Shown here: piece by piece, positions 18,470 to 27,142 of the stretch
How the letters are laid out: every line of letters begins with the position of its first letter
Position numbering within the stretch: the stretch's first letter is position 1
Source: Balneolales bacterium
GTDB lineage: Bacteria > Bacteroidota > Rhodothermia > Balneolales > Natronogracilivirgulaceae
Length of the DNA stretch: 33,773 bases
Direction: 5' to 3'
Assembly: GCA_007128425.1 (NCBI GenBank)
Contig: SKXL01000195.1
Span: forward strand, 1 to 33,773
Position numbers and translations under genes: made by a program
The notes under the pieces: generated by a model
Told to the model about the DNA's origin: nothing
Databases searched by the model: none
The model's input: the letters and a program-made list of their open reading frames with translations, nothing else

Positions 18470-19379
18470 CCGATTCAAGCATAGATATAATTCTCTCCAG
18501 ATCATCATCTGAGTAGTATTCAAAACGGATTTCTCCGCCCTTGGTTTTCTTTCTTATCTGAACACGCGTACTGAATTTATTGCGCAGGCGGTTAGAAATT
18601 TCCATAAGATGCAGGTCTCTTTGATCCTTAGCCTTCAACACCTTGTTCCCGGATGATTTTTTCAGCGCATGCTTTCTCACTGCTTCTTCAATCTGGCGGA
18701 CCGACCAGTCATCTTGCACGGCCCGGTCCAGCAGCTTGTCCTGGATCTTTGGATCCTCCACACTAACCAGACTTCGCGCGTGTCCGGTCGAAATGGTGTT
18801 TGATTTCAAAGCGTATTGGATTGCTGGTCTGAGCGTAAGAAGGCGAAGCATATTGGTGACGGTGGTTCTGTTCTTTCCCAGTTTCTTGGCTACCTGATCC
18901 TGTGTGTAATTGCATTCTTCAATCAGACGCTTGTAACCAAGGGCAACTTCAATGGGGTTGAGTTGTTCTCTTTGGACATTTTCTATCAGGGCAAATGCAA
19001 TCAGATCATCGTCATCAACTTCACGAACATATGCCGGAATTTTTGTGATACCGGCCATTTTTGTTGCACGCAATCTGCGTTCACCGCTAATCAGCTCATA
19101 TTTCTCGCTACCAATGGCACGAACCGTCACGGGCTGGATGAGTCCGTGCATTCGTATGGAGTCTGACAGTTCCTGGAGCTTGATTTCATCAAAATCCTCC
19201 CGAGGCTGGTAAGGGTTTGGACGGATATTTGCAACCGGAAGCTGCATAATCACATTGATACGTTGCAGTACCTTTTCCTTTTCAATACTCGGGGAGCCAG
19301 ATGATTTTTCACCCTCATCGGGATGATCGTATTCCGGGAAAAAAGCTCCAAGACCTCTGCCTAATACTTTTTTTGTCAT
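18459..19379 (-). CDS. parB: Chromosome-partitioning protein ParB
   Basis: The 306-residue ParB has the N-terminal LGRGLGAFFP segment that binds ParA, the CTP-binding ParB/Srx fold with GERRLRA (99-105) and ENVQRE (133-138), a helix-turn-helix (about 155-185, TQDQVAKKLGKNRTTVTNML) for parS recognition, and a C-terminal dimerisation domain ending ISMLESVEE. ParB loads at parS, slides as a CTP-dependent clamp and organises the origin region. parA is directly upstream with an 18-base gap. No convincing parS site was found in the window. Length and motifs are typical of chromosomal ParB (Spo0J/Noc group; the parA linkage supports Spo0J). Confidence 0.96.
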   Translation of the reverse strand: MTKKVLGRGLGAFFPEYDHPDEGEKSSGSPSIEKEKVLQRINVIMQLPVANIRPNPYQPREDFDEIKLQELSDSIRMHGLIQPVTVRAIGSEKYELISGERRLRATKMAGITKIPAYVREVDDDDLIAFALIENVQREQLNPIEVALGYKRLIEECNYTQDQVAKKLGKNRTTVTNMLRLLTLRPAIQYALKSNTISTGHARSLVSVEDPKIQDKLLDRAVQDDWSVRQIEEAVRKHALKKSSGNKVLKAKDQRDLHLMEISNRLRNKFSTRVQIRKKTKGGEIRFEYYSDDDLERIISMLESVEE

Positions 19380-19397
19380 TATAAATCTTGAACTGAA

Positions 19398-20216
19398 TTA
19401 TTCTGATGTCTGTTTGGAATTTTCTGAAAAAACGGAGCTGTTCCTGAAAAGTTTTTTGTTGCGTATAACAATTTCTCTTGCCAGCGCAAGATAATTCTTT
19501 GATCCAATGGACACGGAGTCATATAAAAGTACCGGTTTGCCAAAACTCGGGGCTTCGGCAAGCCTTACATTTCTCGATATGACGGTTTCAAATACCCGGT
19601 TTTCGAAATAACGCTTCACCTCATCGGCAACCTGGTTTGATAATCGGGTTCGTGTATCGTACATCGTAAGTACAACTCCTTCAATATCCAGACTTGTATT
19701 AAGATGCTGTCGCACAATTTTTATCGTATTTAAAAGCTGTCCGAGCCCTTCAAGAGCAAAATACTCACATTGCACGGGTATGAGTACAGAGTCGGAGGCC
19801 GTGAGTGCATTAATGGTGAGCAATCCCAGAGAAGGCGGACAGTCTATTATGATAAAATCATAATCCTCCCGCATATCTCCGATTGCGTCACGCAGGATTT
19901 TTTCCCGCTGCGGTCGATCAACCATCTCAATTTCAGCTCCGACAAGATTGATATGGGAAGGTATGATATCAAGAAAAGGAAGTTCCGTTTTTTTTATCGT
20001 ATCTCGTGCACTGAAACCCTCAACCAGCACCTGATATATTGAATTGTCAATTACTTTGTACTCGAATCCGGTACCGCTGGTGGAGTTACTTTGCGGGTCA
20101 ATGTCAATTAGCAATGTAGTATGCTCAATAGCTGCAAGACTGGCAGCCAGGTTAATTGCAGTGGTCGTTTTTCCTACACCGCCTTTCTGGTTGGCAACTG
20201 ATATAATTTTTCCCAT
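19398..20216 (-). CDS. parA: Chromosome-partitioning ATPase ParA (Soj)
   Basis: This 272-residue ParA has the deviant Walker A KGGVGKTT (11-18) with the signature lysine K11, the Walker A' region DIDPQSNST, and Walker [13 protein letters not shown]. It lacks the N-terminal helix-turn-helix found in plasmid ParA type Ia, as expected for chromosomal Soj. ParA binds DNA non-specifically in the ATP form and is released by ParB. The gene is followed 18 bases later by parB. A strong inverted repeat lies just upstream (20244-20282) and could affect its expression. The C-terminus has an extra Ser/Asn/Lys-rich tail of about 15 residues. The start is the ATG at 20216, and the [10 protein letters not shown] opening matches homologues. 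Confidence 0.96.
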   Translation of the reverse strand: MGKIISVANQKGGVGKTTTAINLAASLAAIEHTTLLIDIDPQSNSTSGTGFEYKVIDNSIYQVLVEGFSARDTIKKTELPFLDIIPSHINLVGAEIEMVDRPQREKILRDAIGDMREDYDFIIIDCPPSLGLLTINALTASDSVLIPVQCEYFALEGLGQLLNTIKIVRQHLNTSLDIEGVVLTMYDTRTRLSNQVADEVKRYFENRVFETVISRNVRLAEAPSFGKPVLLYDSVSIGSKNYLALAREIVIRNKKLFRNSSVFSENSKQTSE

Positions 20217-20243
20217 ATACTTGTAAGATTATTGACCGGATAG

Positions 20244-20282
20244 AGCTTGTTCACCAACAAAGAATCTGTTGGTCGGCAAGCT
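20244..20282. repeat. Strong interrupted inverted repeat upstream of parA
   Basis: AGCTTG (20244-20249) pairs with CAAGCT (20277-20282), and ACCAACA (20253-20259) pairs with TGTTGGT (20267-20273). A 3x3 internal loop separates the stems and AAGAATC is the terminal loop. It sits 28 bases before the parA start, in the probable leader. No T run follows on the minus strand, so it is more likely an operator or a leader structure than a terminator. Confidence 0.6.
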
Positions 20283-20414
20283 TGTATAATAAGAATATAT
20301 TTGGAAAGGTAGCAGTCCCAAATAAAGAGGCATGATGATTTCCTGATACCTCCCGGCAGTAGAAATAGTAGCTGATAAAGGTACTGGGCAGTAGCGTTTA
20401 GGATATAGGCTGTA

Positions 20415-21038
20415 TTAGTAGTTCGTTCCGGTTAATTGAAAGTCACGCAAAGCAGGAGAAATAAGAAAAGGGTTAGACCCGGTTTCAAGTGGAATCATTC
20501 CCTGCTGAAGCGTATCCGGGATAGATTGATCCTGTTGCTCACCAACTCCACCGATGAATACCATATTGGTGTAACCGTTCCAGATTCGAAATGGGTCTTG
20601 GTTGAATTTCAACGCTCCATCAGGTACCGATACGGCATCTGAGCCAACAGAGGCAGAAATGCGGGATTCCTGTGACTGTTCTCCTGTGACTGCATCGGAA
20701 GGGAGAAGATATGCGGTTGAAATCAACAGACTGAACAAGACGATGGCGGCAGTGGCGAGCAACCCTGGATTTTTCCAGTGGTTTCCAAAAAACTGCTGCT
20801 GATTGGCATAGTCTATAGCCTGATGAATGATTGCTTCTGAAATATTTGGAGGCGGTTCAAGTTCAGGCAAATTCTGCAGTTTCTTCCATGTGCTTCTGAG
20901 GCTCTCCACTTCGATGAGCAGGTTTTGATCACTGATCATTGCCTTCTCTACGAGTGTGACCTCGGAGGGATCCAGTTCGTCAAAAACGTACTTGACACAT
21001 AGTTCATCGACGTTCGACATATTTTGTTTCTTTTCCAT
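20415..21038 (-). CDS. Anti-sigma-factor-like single-pass membrane protein
   Basis: The predicted 207-residue protein has an N-terminal cytoplasmic helical region of about 85 residues (LCVKYVFDELDPSEVTLVEKAM) that resembles Bacteroidota anti-sigma N-termini but lacks the zinc HxxxCxxC signature. One transmembrane helix (about 92-112) and a periplasmic tail of about 95 Ser/Gln/Asp-rich residues follow. The ATG at 21038 is preceded by AAGGA and overlaps the sigma gene end by 35 bases; ATG 21020 is an alternative. The overlap with an ECF sigma gene is the classic layout of a sigma/anti-sigma pair, so I infer that it binds and inhibits that sigma factor. Family identity is inferred from position and topology more than from a motif. 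Confidence 0.78.
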   Translation of the reverse strand: MEKKQNMSNVDELCVKYVFDELDPSEVTLVEKAMISDQNLLIEVESLRSTWKKLQNLPELEPPPNISEAIIHQAIDYANQQQFFGNHWKNPGLLATAAIVLFSLLISTAYLLPSDAVTGEQSQESRISASVGSDAVSVPDGALKFNQDPFRIWNGYTNMVFIGGVGEQQDQSIPDTLQQGMIPLETGSNPFLISPALRDFQLTGTNY

Positions 21039-21633
21039 GTTCCTTATCAAACATTTTTCTCAGGTTAATAAGTGCGTACCTCATCCTTCCAAGTGCGGTG
21101 TTGATCGACACATTGGTAAGTTCGGCTATCTCCTTGAATGACATCTCATAGTAATGCCGCAACATAACCACTTCACGCTGCTCCTTCGGAAGATTTGAAA
21201 TATGCTTCATCAGACTATCCTTTGCTTCCCCTTTTTCGATAACCTCCTGGGCATCATCCAGGGTTTCATCAGTGAGTCTGTCATAGAAGTCATAATCCGG
21301 ATCATCCTGAGCATTCACATCGACAAACCGCTTCTTTTTGCGGAGATAGTCAATGGTGGCATTGTGTGCAATGCGCATTACCCATGCAATCCACTTACCC
21401 TGTTCATTGTAGGTCTCATCCATCTTGGTGATGACCTTGGTGAAGGTTTCCTGAAAGATATCATTGGCAGTTTCTGCATTCCCAACCATACTGTAGATAT
21501 ACGAGTATATCTTTGACTGATGGCGGTCCAACAACTGCTTGAATGCTTCCTGATCGTTGTTCCTTCGGTAGCGAAGAACAAGTTCATGGTCATCGATCTG
21601 ACTCAGGGTGTTATGAGATTTTTGCGACATCAT
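21004..21633 (-). CDS. RNA polymerase ECF-type sigma factor
   Basis: The 209-residue protein has sigma region 2 (about 25-100: EAFKQLLDRHQSKIYSYIYS, then NDIFQETFTKV and WVMRIAHNATIDYLR) and region 4 (LPKEQREVVMLRHYYEMSFK, then IAELTNVSINTALGRMRYAL), the -35-recognition helix-turn-helix. It lacks regions 1 and 3, as expected for an ECF factor. The chosen ATG at 21633 has AAAGG upstream and starts MMSQKSHNTLSQIDDHELVLR, a normal ECF opening. A longer in-frame start at 21795 also has a good AAGGA and would add 54 atypical residues. The next gene is an overlapping anti-sigma-like protein. The regulated genes are unknown. Confidence 0.92.
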   Translation of the reverse strand: MMSQKSHNTLSQIDDHELVLRYRRNNDQEAFKQLLDRHQSKIYSYIYSMVGNAETANDIFQETFTKVITKMDETYNEQGKWIAWVMRIAHNATIDYLRKKKRFVDVNAQDDPDYDFYDRLTDETLDDAQEVIEKGEAKDSLMKHISNLPKEQREVVMLRHYYEMSFKEIAELTNVSINTALGRMRYALINLRKMFDKEHGKETKYVERR

Positions 21634-21929
21634 ATTGACCTTTAAACGCTGAGAATTTAATTGATATTGCCTGTAAGGCATGTGTCCCGGAAAAGAACTG
21701 TAATTTAAATTTATAGGCTTTACTGTTAAGTGTTTTAAACGTTGTCGCACTTCCAAAAACAAATAAGCGGAAAAAATCATTTCACTAATTGCCATGATTT
21801 GATCCTTCTACTTATCTGACATTACAATCCAGAATCATCTTACACCTAGTTTCGTGATTCTAATTTTTTATCCGTGTTTCTGAATGGTTATACGCTTCGA
21901 TATTTGAATAGTTCATTTTTTATGAAAAA

Positions 21930-23798
21930 CTATTCCGGATCTTCATTTGGATATTCATTTTTGCCAGTTTTCCTGCAAAAATAAGCCAAAATAGCGTTCC
22001 CGGCTTTTTTGCCGACAACCGGACTGAGAGATTCCAAATCCTGATTGATAATTTCACTCACTGAGCCATAATGCTTCAGGAGCTTATCCGTTGTCTTCTT
22101 CCCGATTCCGGGAATATCCTGCAGTTCAGATCTGAAGGTTTTTTTGCTGCGCACATCACGATGAAATTGAATTGCGAAACGGTGCGCTTCATCCCGGATT
22201 CTTTGAAGCAGTTTTAAACTGGGTGACGATTTCGGTATGTTTATCGGATCCGGAGAACCAGGAAAAAAAACTTCCTCAAGCCGTTTTGCCAATCCAATTA
22301 CCGGTATCTCCTGCTCCAGGCCGCATTCCCTGATAGCAGCAACGGAACTTGAGAGCTGTCCTTTTCCTCCATCTATCACGATCAGATCGGGAATCTGGCT
22401 GCCTTCTTTTTTAGCTCTGCGATACCGGCGCCCTATCACCTCTCGCATGGAAGCAAAATCATCCGGACCTTCAACACTTTTAACATGAAATCGCTTGTAA
22501 CTGTTTTTTCTTGGCTGAGCATCTACAAAACAAACCATGGATGCGACAGTAAATGCACCCTGAAAGTTTGAGATATCAAAGCACTCAATGCGTCGTGGCA
22601 TACGCTGCAAGTTGAGATCACGTTTTAAGGCCTGAACAGCGTGCGGTATCCTTCCCTTTTCAGCTTTGATCTTTTCCAGTTCCCACTCATTCAATAAGAA
22701 TCGGGCATTGGAACCGGCCATTTGAACCATTTTCGCTTTATCACCTCTTTTTGGGACTATGACAGGCACCTTTTTACCTTTCATTTCCCACAGATATTCA
22801 AAAAGCGGTTCGTCGTCCTCAAGGTGGTGGCTGCAGCACACCTCATCAGGAATTACTCCTGAAAGCTCGCTGGTGTAATAATCTTCCATGAATGACTGTA
22901 TCAGCTCAGCCTCAGTCCGTTCCTCAATATTTTTTAGAAAACGATGGTATTTTCCAATTAACTTGCCATCCCGGATCTGAAGCAGCACACCGCATGCAAT
23001 GTTTTCATTCCAGTTGGTGTCCAGTGAAAAGACATCTCGGTCAAATCCGTCCGCTGCAACCATTTTCATCTTTTCACTGTATTTTTTCAGTGCCAGTATA
23101 CCGTCTCTGACAACAGCTGCTTTTTCATACTCAAGCGATTCTGAAAATTCCTCCATCTCCGTTTTCAGATCCCGAACAAGGTCCCGTGTCTTACCGTTTA
23201 GAAGCCTCAAAACCTGGTCCATTCGCGACCGGTATTCCTCGGGATCCATATCATATGAGCAGTTTTCGAAATAATCTTCAAAGCATCTTCCCCATTTTGG
23301 CATGCCTTTGCTTTTATCAATCATGCGTGATGAACATGCACAGGTGCAAAGCCGGAAGGCTTTGCGAATGGTTTCCAGCATCAGCTTCATTTTACCGACG
23401 TGATCGTAGGGACCATAGTACTGACTGCCATCTCTGATTATGACGCGCGTTGGAAACACCCTGGGCCGGTCTTCATTGGTCATGCAGATGTACGGGTAGC
23501 TTTTGTCGTCCCGATACAGAATGTTATACCGGGGTTGATGCTTTTTTATCAGATTATTTTCGAGAATAAGCGCTTCGGCTTCTGTGTCCGTAACTATGAT
23601 TTCCAGATCAGAGATTTTACGAACAAGGGCCTGAATTTTCCCGGTATGTTCCCCCCCGCTTTGGAAATAGGACCGTACTCGCTGATTCAAACGTTTCGCT
23701 TTACCCACATATAATACGTGACCTCCGGCATCTTTGAACAGGTATACTCCCGACTCCGGTGTGAGTGAGTTCAGCTTCTGTTTCAGGGCTTGGGGCAT
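21930..23798 (-). CDS. uvrC: Excinuclease ABC subunit C (UvrC)
   Basis: This 622-residue UvrC has an N-terminal GIY-YIG nuclease (SGVYLFKDAGGHVLYVGKA) that makes the 3' incision. It also has a Cys-rich segment (RLCTCACSSR) and a UVR motif (EFSESLEYEKAAVVRDGI) that binds UvrB. The RNase-H-like endonuclease domain (RIECFDISNFQG, then DLIVIDGGKGQLSS) makes the 5' incision, and a C-terminal helix-hairpin-helix pair (LQDIPGIGKKTTDKLLKHYG) binds DNA. The order and length are normal for the family. It works with UvrAB and with the PcrA/UvrD helicase encoded at 835-3192. The start is the ATG at 23798, divergent from the pseudouridine synthase with a 91-base gap. Confidence 0.96.
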   Translation of the reverse strand: MPQALKQKLNSLTPESGVYLFKDAGGHVLYVGKAKRLNQRVRSYFQSGGEHTGKIQALVRKISDLEIIVTDTEAEALILENNLIKKHQPRYNILYRDDKSYPYICMTNEDRPRVFPTRVIIRDGSQYYGPYDHVGKMKLMLETIRKAFRLCTCACSSRMIDKSKGMPKWGRCFEDYFENCSYDMDPEEYRSRMDQVLRLLNGKTRDLVRDLKTEMEEFSESLEYEKAAVVRDGILALKKYSEKMKMVAADGFDRDVFSLDTNWNENIACGVLLQIRDGKLIGKYHRFLKNIEERTEAELIQSFMEDYYTSELSGVIPDEVCCSHHLEDDEPLFEYLWEMKGKKVPVIVPKRGDKAKMVQMAGSNARFLLNEWELEKIKAEKGRIPHAVQALKRDLNLQRMPRRIECFDISNFQGAFTVASMVCFVDAQPRKNSYKRFHVKSVEGPDDFASMREVIGRRYRRAKKEGSQIPDLIVIDGGKGQLSSSVAAIRECGLEQEIPVIGLAKRLEEVFFPGSPDPINIPKSSPSLKLLQRIRDEAHRFAIQFHRDVRSKKTFRSELQDIPGIGKKTTDKLLKHYGSVSEIINQDLESLSPVVGKKAGNAILAYFCRKTGKNEYPNEDPE

Positions 23799-23889
23799 GG
23801 TCGATAAACAGCAGTATTCGGTTTATACCAAGTAAGGCAGGTTAATGTTGAGAAAAGTGTGCATTACATTAATATGATGACGTTGTTTG

Positions 23890-24642
23890 ATGTTTGCAGA
23901 AAACCGGCTATTATTTAAAACAAAGATAAGGAGATTCACCATTTCTGAAAGATTCCGGAATATTGAGGTCATATTTGAGGACAATCACTTGCTGGTTGTC
24001 AATAAACCTGCCAATATGCTTTCCCAGGGAGATCGCACAGGGGATGAAGATATTCAGTCATTGATGAAAATATGGCTGAAAGAAAAATATCAGAAACCGG
24101 GCAATGTATTTCTGGGGCTTGTTCAGCGCCTCGACCGTCCCACCGGTGGTCTGATGGTACTGGCCCGGACATCAAAATCAGCTTCCAGGCTATCGGAACA
24201 GATCCGAGCTCGCAGTTTCAAGAAAGAATATCTTGCGATAGTGGTGAGCAGACAAGTCAGGACCGGTATTGTTTCTCACGACATCTTCAAGAACAAGGAG
24301 AAAAGAAAAGCAGTAATATCGGGTACTGATCCACGCACAGATGAGTCAGGCGATAAAAAAAAGGCAGTCATGAAAGTTACGCATCTGGAAACACGCGGAG
24401 AACTCAGTCTGGTAAAGATCGACTTGTATACCGGAAGATATCACCAGATCAGGGCACAACTTGCTTCAATGGGAATGCCTGTGGCCGGCGACCGAAAATA
24501 TGGAACCTTGCGCAAAGGAAGCAAGCAATTAGCCCTATTTTGTCACCGGATGGCGTTTGAGCATCCGACCAGAAAGGAGACCTTGCGTTTTCAAATTCCG
24601 ATGCCAAAAGAATATCCATGGGATCAATTCGCAACCGAGTGA
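23890..24642 (+). CDS. RluA-family RNA pseudouridine synthase (no S4 domain)
   Basis: The 250-residue protein has the RluA motifs EDNHLLVVNKPANML (30-44), the catalytic aspartate D82 in QRLDRPTGG, and late motifs including RYHQIRAQLASMG and GDRKYG. It lacks the N-terminal S4 RNA-binding domain that RluC and RluD carry, so it resembles RluA or TruC-type members that modify rRNA and/or tRNA uridines. The exact target cannot be set from sequence. The first 20 residues are basic and atypical; the ATG at 23890 is the best standard start and a TTG just before it gives a one-residue-longer version. It is convergent with dsbD with a 43-base gap. Confidence 0.92.
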   Translation: MFAENRLLFKTKIRRFTISERFRNIEVIFEDNHLLVVNKPANMLSQGDRTGDEDIQSLMKIWLKEKYQKPGNVFLGLVQRLDRPTGGLMVLARTSKSASRLSEQIRARSFKKEYLAIVVSRQVRTGIVSHDIFKNKEKRKAVISGTDPRTDESGDKKKAVMKVTHLETRGELSLVKIDLYTGRYHQIRAQLASMGMPVAGDRKYGTLRKGSKQLALFCHRMAFEHPTRKETLRFQIPMPKEYPWDQFATE

Positions 24643-24685
24643 GAAGTTCATTCACCATCATCCTGTCAGAATAAGTGCCTTAAAC

Positions 24686-26497
24686 TTATTGCACTTTATT
24701 AATTCGTCGCAGAAATTCATCGGGACCAACAAAACCCATGATCCGGGCTTCTTCAACTTCTGATCCTTCTCTGTCAAGAAAGACGATCGTTGGCACTCCT
24801 GCAACGTTGTAACGTTTTCTGATATCTTCCGACTCCGGTGAGTCGAAATGTGTTAAATCTACTTTCAGACGAACCATGTCACTGGTAGCTTCAATTACGC
24901 GGGAATCAGTGAATGTAATCCTTTCAAGTTCCAGACAGGGTATACACCAGTCGGCATAGAAGTCCACAACAACAGGCACTCCCTGATTTTGAGCCATCAA
25001 AAGCTTGTCTTCCCGGTATGCATCCCACTCCATACCCTCTTTCTGCAGATTCGCTATAAATATGACACCAATGATAATGGCAAATACACCAAACGCCATT
25101 TTGATCTTTGAAAACACGGGTGTGCCTTTGCCCGATTGTTCTAGGAATCCAAGATATATGCCGCCTACGATAAAACTGACAGGTATAACCCAATATGCGT
25201 CACTTACAGGTATGAATGGCATTGAAAGGTAAAAAAGGGCCAGTGCAACAAGTACAACACCAAAAACTTTTTTGACCCAGACCATCCAGACGCCTGACTT
25301 TGGGAGTTTTGGCAACAACCCGGAAAATGTGCCGAGAATCAGATAAGGCAATCCCAATCCCATCGACAATATAAAAAAGGACCAGAATCCAAACACTGGA
25401 TCGCCTTGTGCCCCTATGAATGCAAGTAACGCAATGATGGGTGGACCGATGCAAGGTGCGGCAAAAACACCAACAACCAGGCCCGAAAAATACACCCCGA
25501 TAAACCCTGTTGATGAGCCGGTTCCGATGCGGGACGCCATCCAGTATGGGACCTGAATTTCATAAAGTCCAAACATGCTCAGGGCCAGTGCAAACAGTAG
25601 AACACCGATGCCCCCCAGCACCCACGGATGCTGCAGCCATGAACCGAAAAGTTCTCCGCTGAAGGATGCCAGCACACCCAGAACGCTGTACATAGTGGCA
25701 ATCCCGAGTACGTAAATGACTGCCTTTGAAAATACACGAACAAGATTCGGGTCATTCTGGCCACCAAATACGGATACCGTAACGGAGAGCATGGGGTAGA
25801 CGCATGGGGTCAGGTTCAATGCGAGACCAATAAAAAAAAGTGCGATGAATGTGAGAAGCAATCCGCGTTCACGGAACATTGCTTCTATTTCATTTGCCGA
25901 GGCTGGTTGTACGGTGACATCGCGATACAGAGCTTCCTGCCCATAATCTTCAAAAACATGCTGGTTGATCTCCTTAACGGAGGCATCTCTCTCAACAATT
26001 TCAATTTTTATACTTAACGGCAAATCAGATGGCGCCAGGCAGTTCTGATCATCACATGCCTGCACACGGGCTCTTCCGGTCATCTCATATGGTCCCGGCT
26101 CGAGATTTGACGAAGCCCTGATATCCAGATAGACAGGAACTTGTCCGCTGTACACCAGGAGCGCCTCTCCCCCGGCAAATGCGAATTCATATTCATCCGG
26201 TCTCGGATATTGCATATCGGCAATAATGAAACCATCAGATGGATCCATACTGACTTCTGTGCCAATGAGGTAATCCAGTGTTGGCCTGTGAGCATTCACG
26301 TGCCAGGCATCGGCAATATCGAGCACAACCGCTGCCTTGAATGTTCCGCCTGCGGGTACGGCATCAACCGAAAGATAGGTTTGCAATTCCACTTTCTCGG
26401 AGCTTCCACGAAGCTGTGCGATCGTATTGCCAGGTACAGCGAGCGCCATCAAGACGGACGCAAACATTACAAATCTTATGAAGATTGTATATCTCAT
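24686..26497 (-). CDS. dsbD: Thiol:disulfide interchange protein DsbD (transmembrane reductant transporter)
   Basis: The 603-residue protein shows all three DsbD modules. A signal peptide precedes an N-terminal periplasmic alpha domain containing C148 and C153 (QACDDQNC). A CcdA-like eight-helix membrane domain follows, with C232 in LTPCVYPM and C349 in APCIGPP. The C-terminal periplasmic thioredoxin domain has WCIPC (517-521). DsbD moves electrons from cytoplasmic thioredoxin to periplasmic thiol proteins, supporting disulfide isomerisation, cytochrome c maturation or peroxide reduction. It begins 23 bases after a thioredoxin-fold lipoprotein on the same strand, which could be its downstream client. 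The N-terminal alpha domain pair CDDQNC is closer spaced than usual but matches the family pattern. Confidence 0.94.
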   Translation of the reverse strand: MRYTIFIRFVMFASVLMALAVPGNTIAQLRGSSEKVELQTYLSVDAVPAGGTFKAAVVLDIADAWHVNAHRPTLDYLIGTEVSMDPSDGFIIADMQYPRPDEYEFAFAGGEALLVYSGQVPVYLDIRASSNLEPGPYEMTGRARVQACDDQNCLAPSDLPLSIKIEIVERDASVKEINQHVFEDYGQEALYRDVTVQPASANEIEAMFRERGLLLTFIALFFIGLALNLTPCVYPMLSVTVSVFGGQNDPNLVRVFSKAVIYVLGIATMYSVLGVLASFSGELFGSWLQHPWVLGGIGVLLFALALSMFGLYEIQVPYWMASRIGTGSSTGFIGVYFSGLVVGVFAAPCIGPPIIALLAFIGAQGDPVFGFWSFFILSMGLGLPYLILGTFSGLLPKLPKSGVWMVWVKKVFGVVLVALALFYLSMPFIPVSDAYWVIPVSFIVGGIYLGFLEQSGKGTPVFSKIKMAFGVFAIIIGVIFIANLQKEGMEWDAYREDKLLMAQNQGVPVVVDFYADWCIPCLELERITFTDSRVIEATSDMVRLKVDLTHFDSPESEDIRKRYNVAGVPTIVFLDREGSEVEEARIMGFVGPDEFLRRINKVQ

Positions 26498-26520
26498 TAA
26501 TGATAATCCAGGAAGAACAA

Positions 26521-27033
26521 TTAGTAGGACTCTGAATACTGTTGGAATGTCTGGTTTTTATAACTTTCACTTCCGACGAATGATAACATTTTGTGAAAAC
26601 TCGCTGCTTCTATAAAACCTGGCTGAGATGCAACGGGCTCGCCACTCGGGGATATAAAAATTGTGGTTGGATAGGAGCTGACCCCAAAAGCATGCGCCAA
26701 ATCTCTCATTGCATAGGTTTCGCCGTGAAAGGTGACTCGTGTTGTCGATTCAGCATCAATCCGCACAGGGTAGAAATAGCGATCAAGGGCTTCCTGCACA
26801 CGATTATCGGCATATGTCTCCTTATTCATTCTTCGACAGAATCCGCACCACTCGGTATAAATATCCAGCAGGATGTACTTTCCCTCGTCGACAGCCTGTT
26901 CCTGGGCCTGCTCCAAAGTTACCCAGAAATCATAATCGTCACTGGAAGGATTGTTGTTTGCTGCGTCACTTTTTGAATTGCACGATGATGCAAGTAGAGC
27001 AATGACCAGCAAAATTACGTAATGAATTTTCAT
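26521..27033 (-). CDS. Thioredoxin-fold lipoprotein with WCGFC active site
   Basis: The 170-residue product starts with a lipoprotein signal (MKIHYVILLVIALLASSC, lipid-modified Cys18), then a Ser/Asn/Asp linker, then a thioredoxin fold with WCGFC at 62-66 and the cis-Pro segment SSYPTTIF. The pair WCGFC and KETYADNRVQ place it in the thioredoxin-7/DUF255-like group of periplasmic thiol oxidoreductases. The ATG at 27033 was chosen because it yields a clean lipobox; a longer in-frame start upstream (27216) would bury the signal sequence behind 61 unlikely residues. It is 23 bases upstream of dsbD on the same strand, so it may receive electrons from DsbD. The direction of its reaction is an inference. 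Confidence 0.88.
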   Translation of the reverse strand: MKIHYVILLVIALLASSCNSKSDAANNNPSSDDYDFWVTLEQAQEQAVDEGKYILLDIYTEWCGFCRRMNKETYADNRVQEALDRYFYPVRIDAESTTRVTFHGETYAMRDLAHAFGVSSYPTTIFISPSGEPVASQPGFIEAASFHKMLSFVGSESYKNQTFQQYSESY

Positions 27034-27142
27034 CTGTCGGGTTACTTTCTGATTTTGGTGAGTCTGATTTACTTCTGATTTAAAATCTTTACCGCTATGC
27101 CTGTTTATAAAATCATTTGAACAAGATAAGCATGGCGAACGT

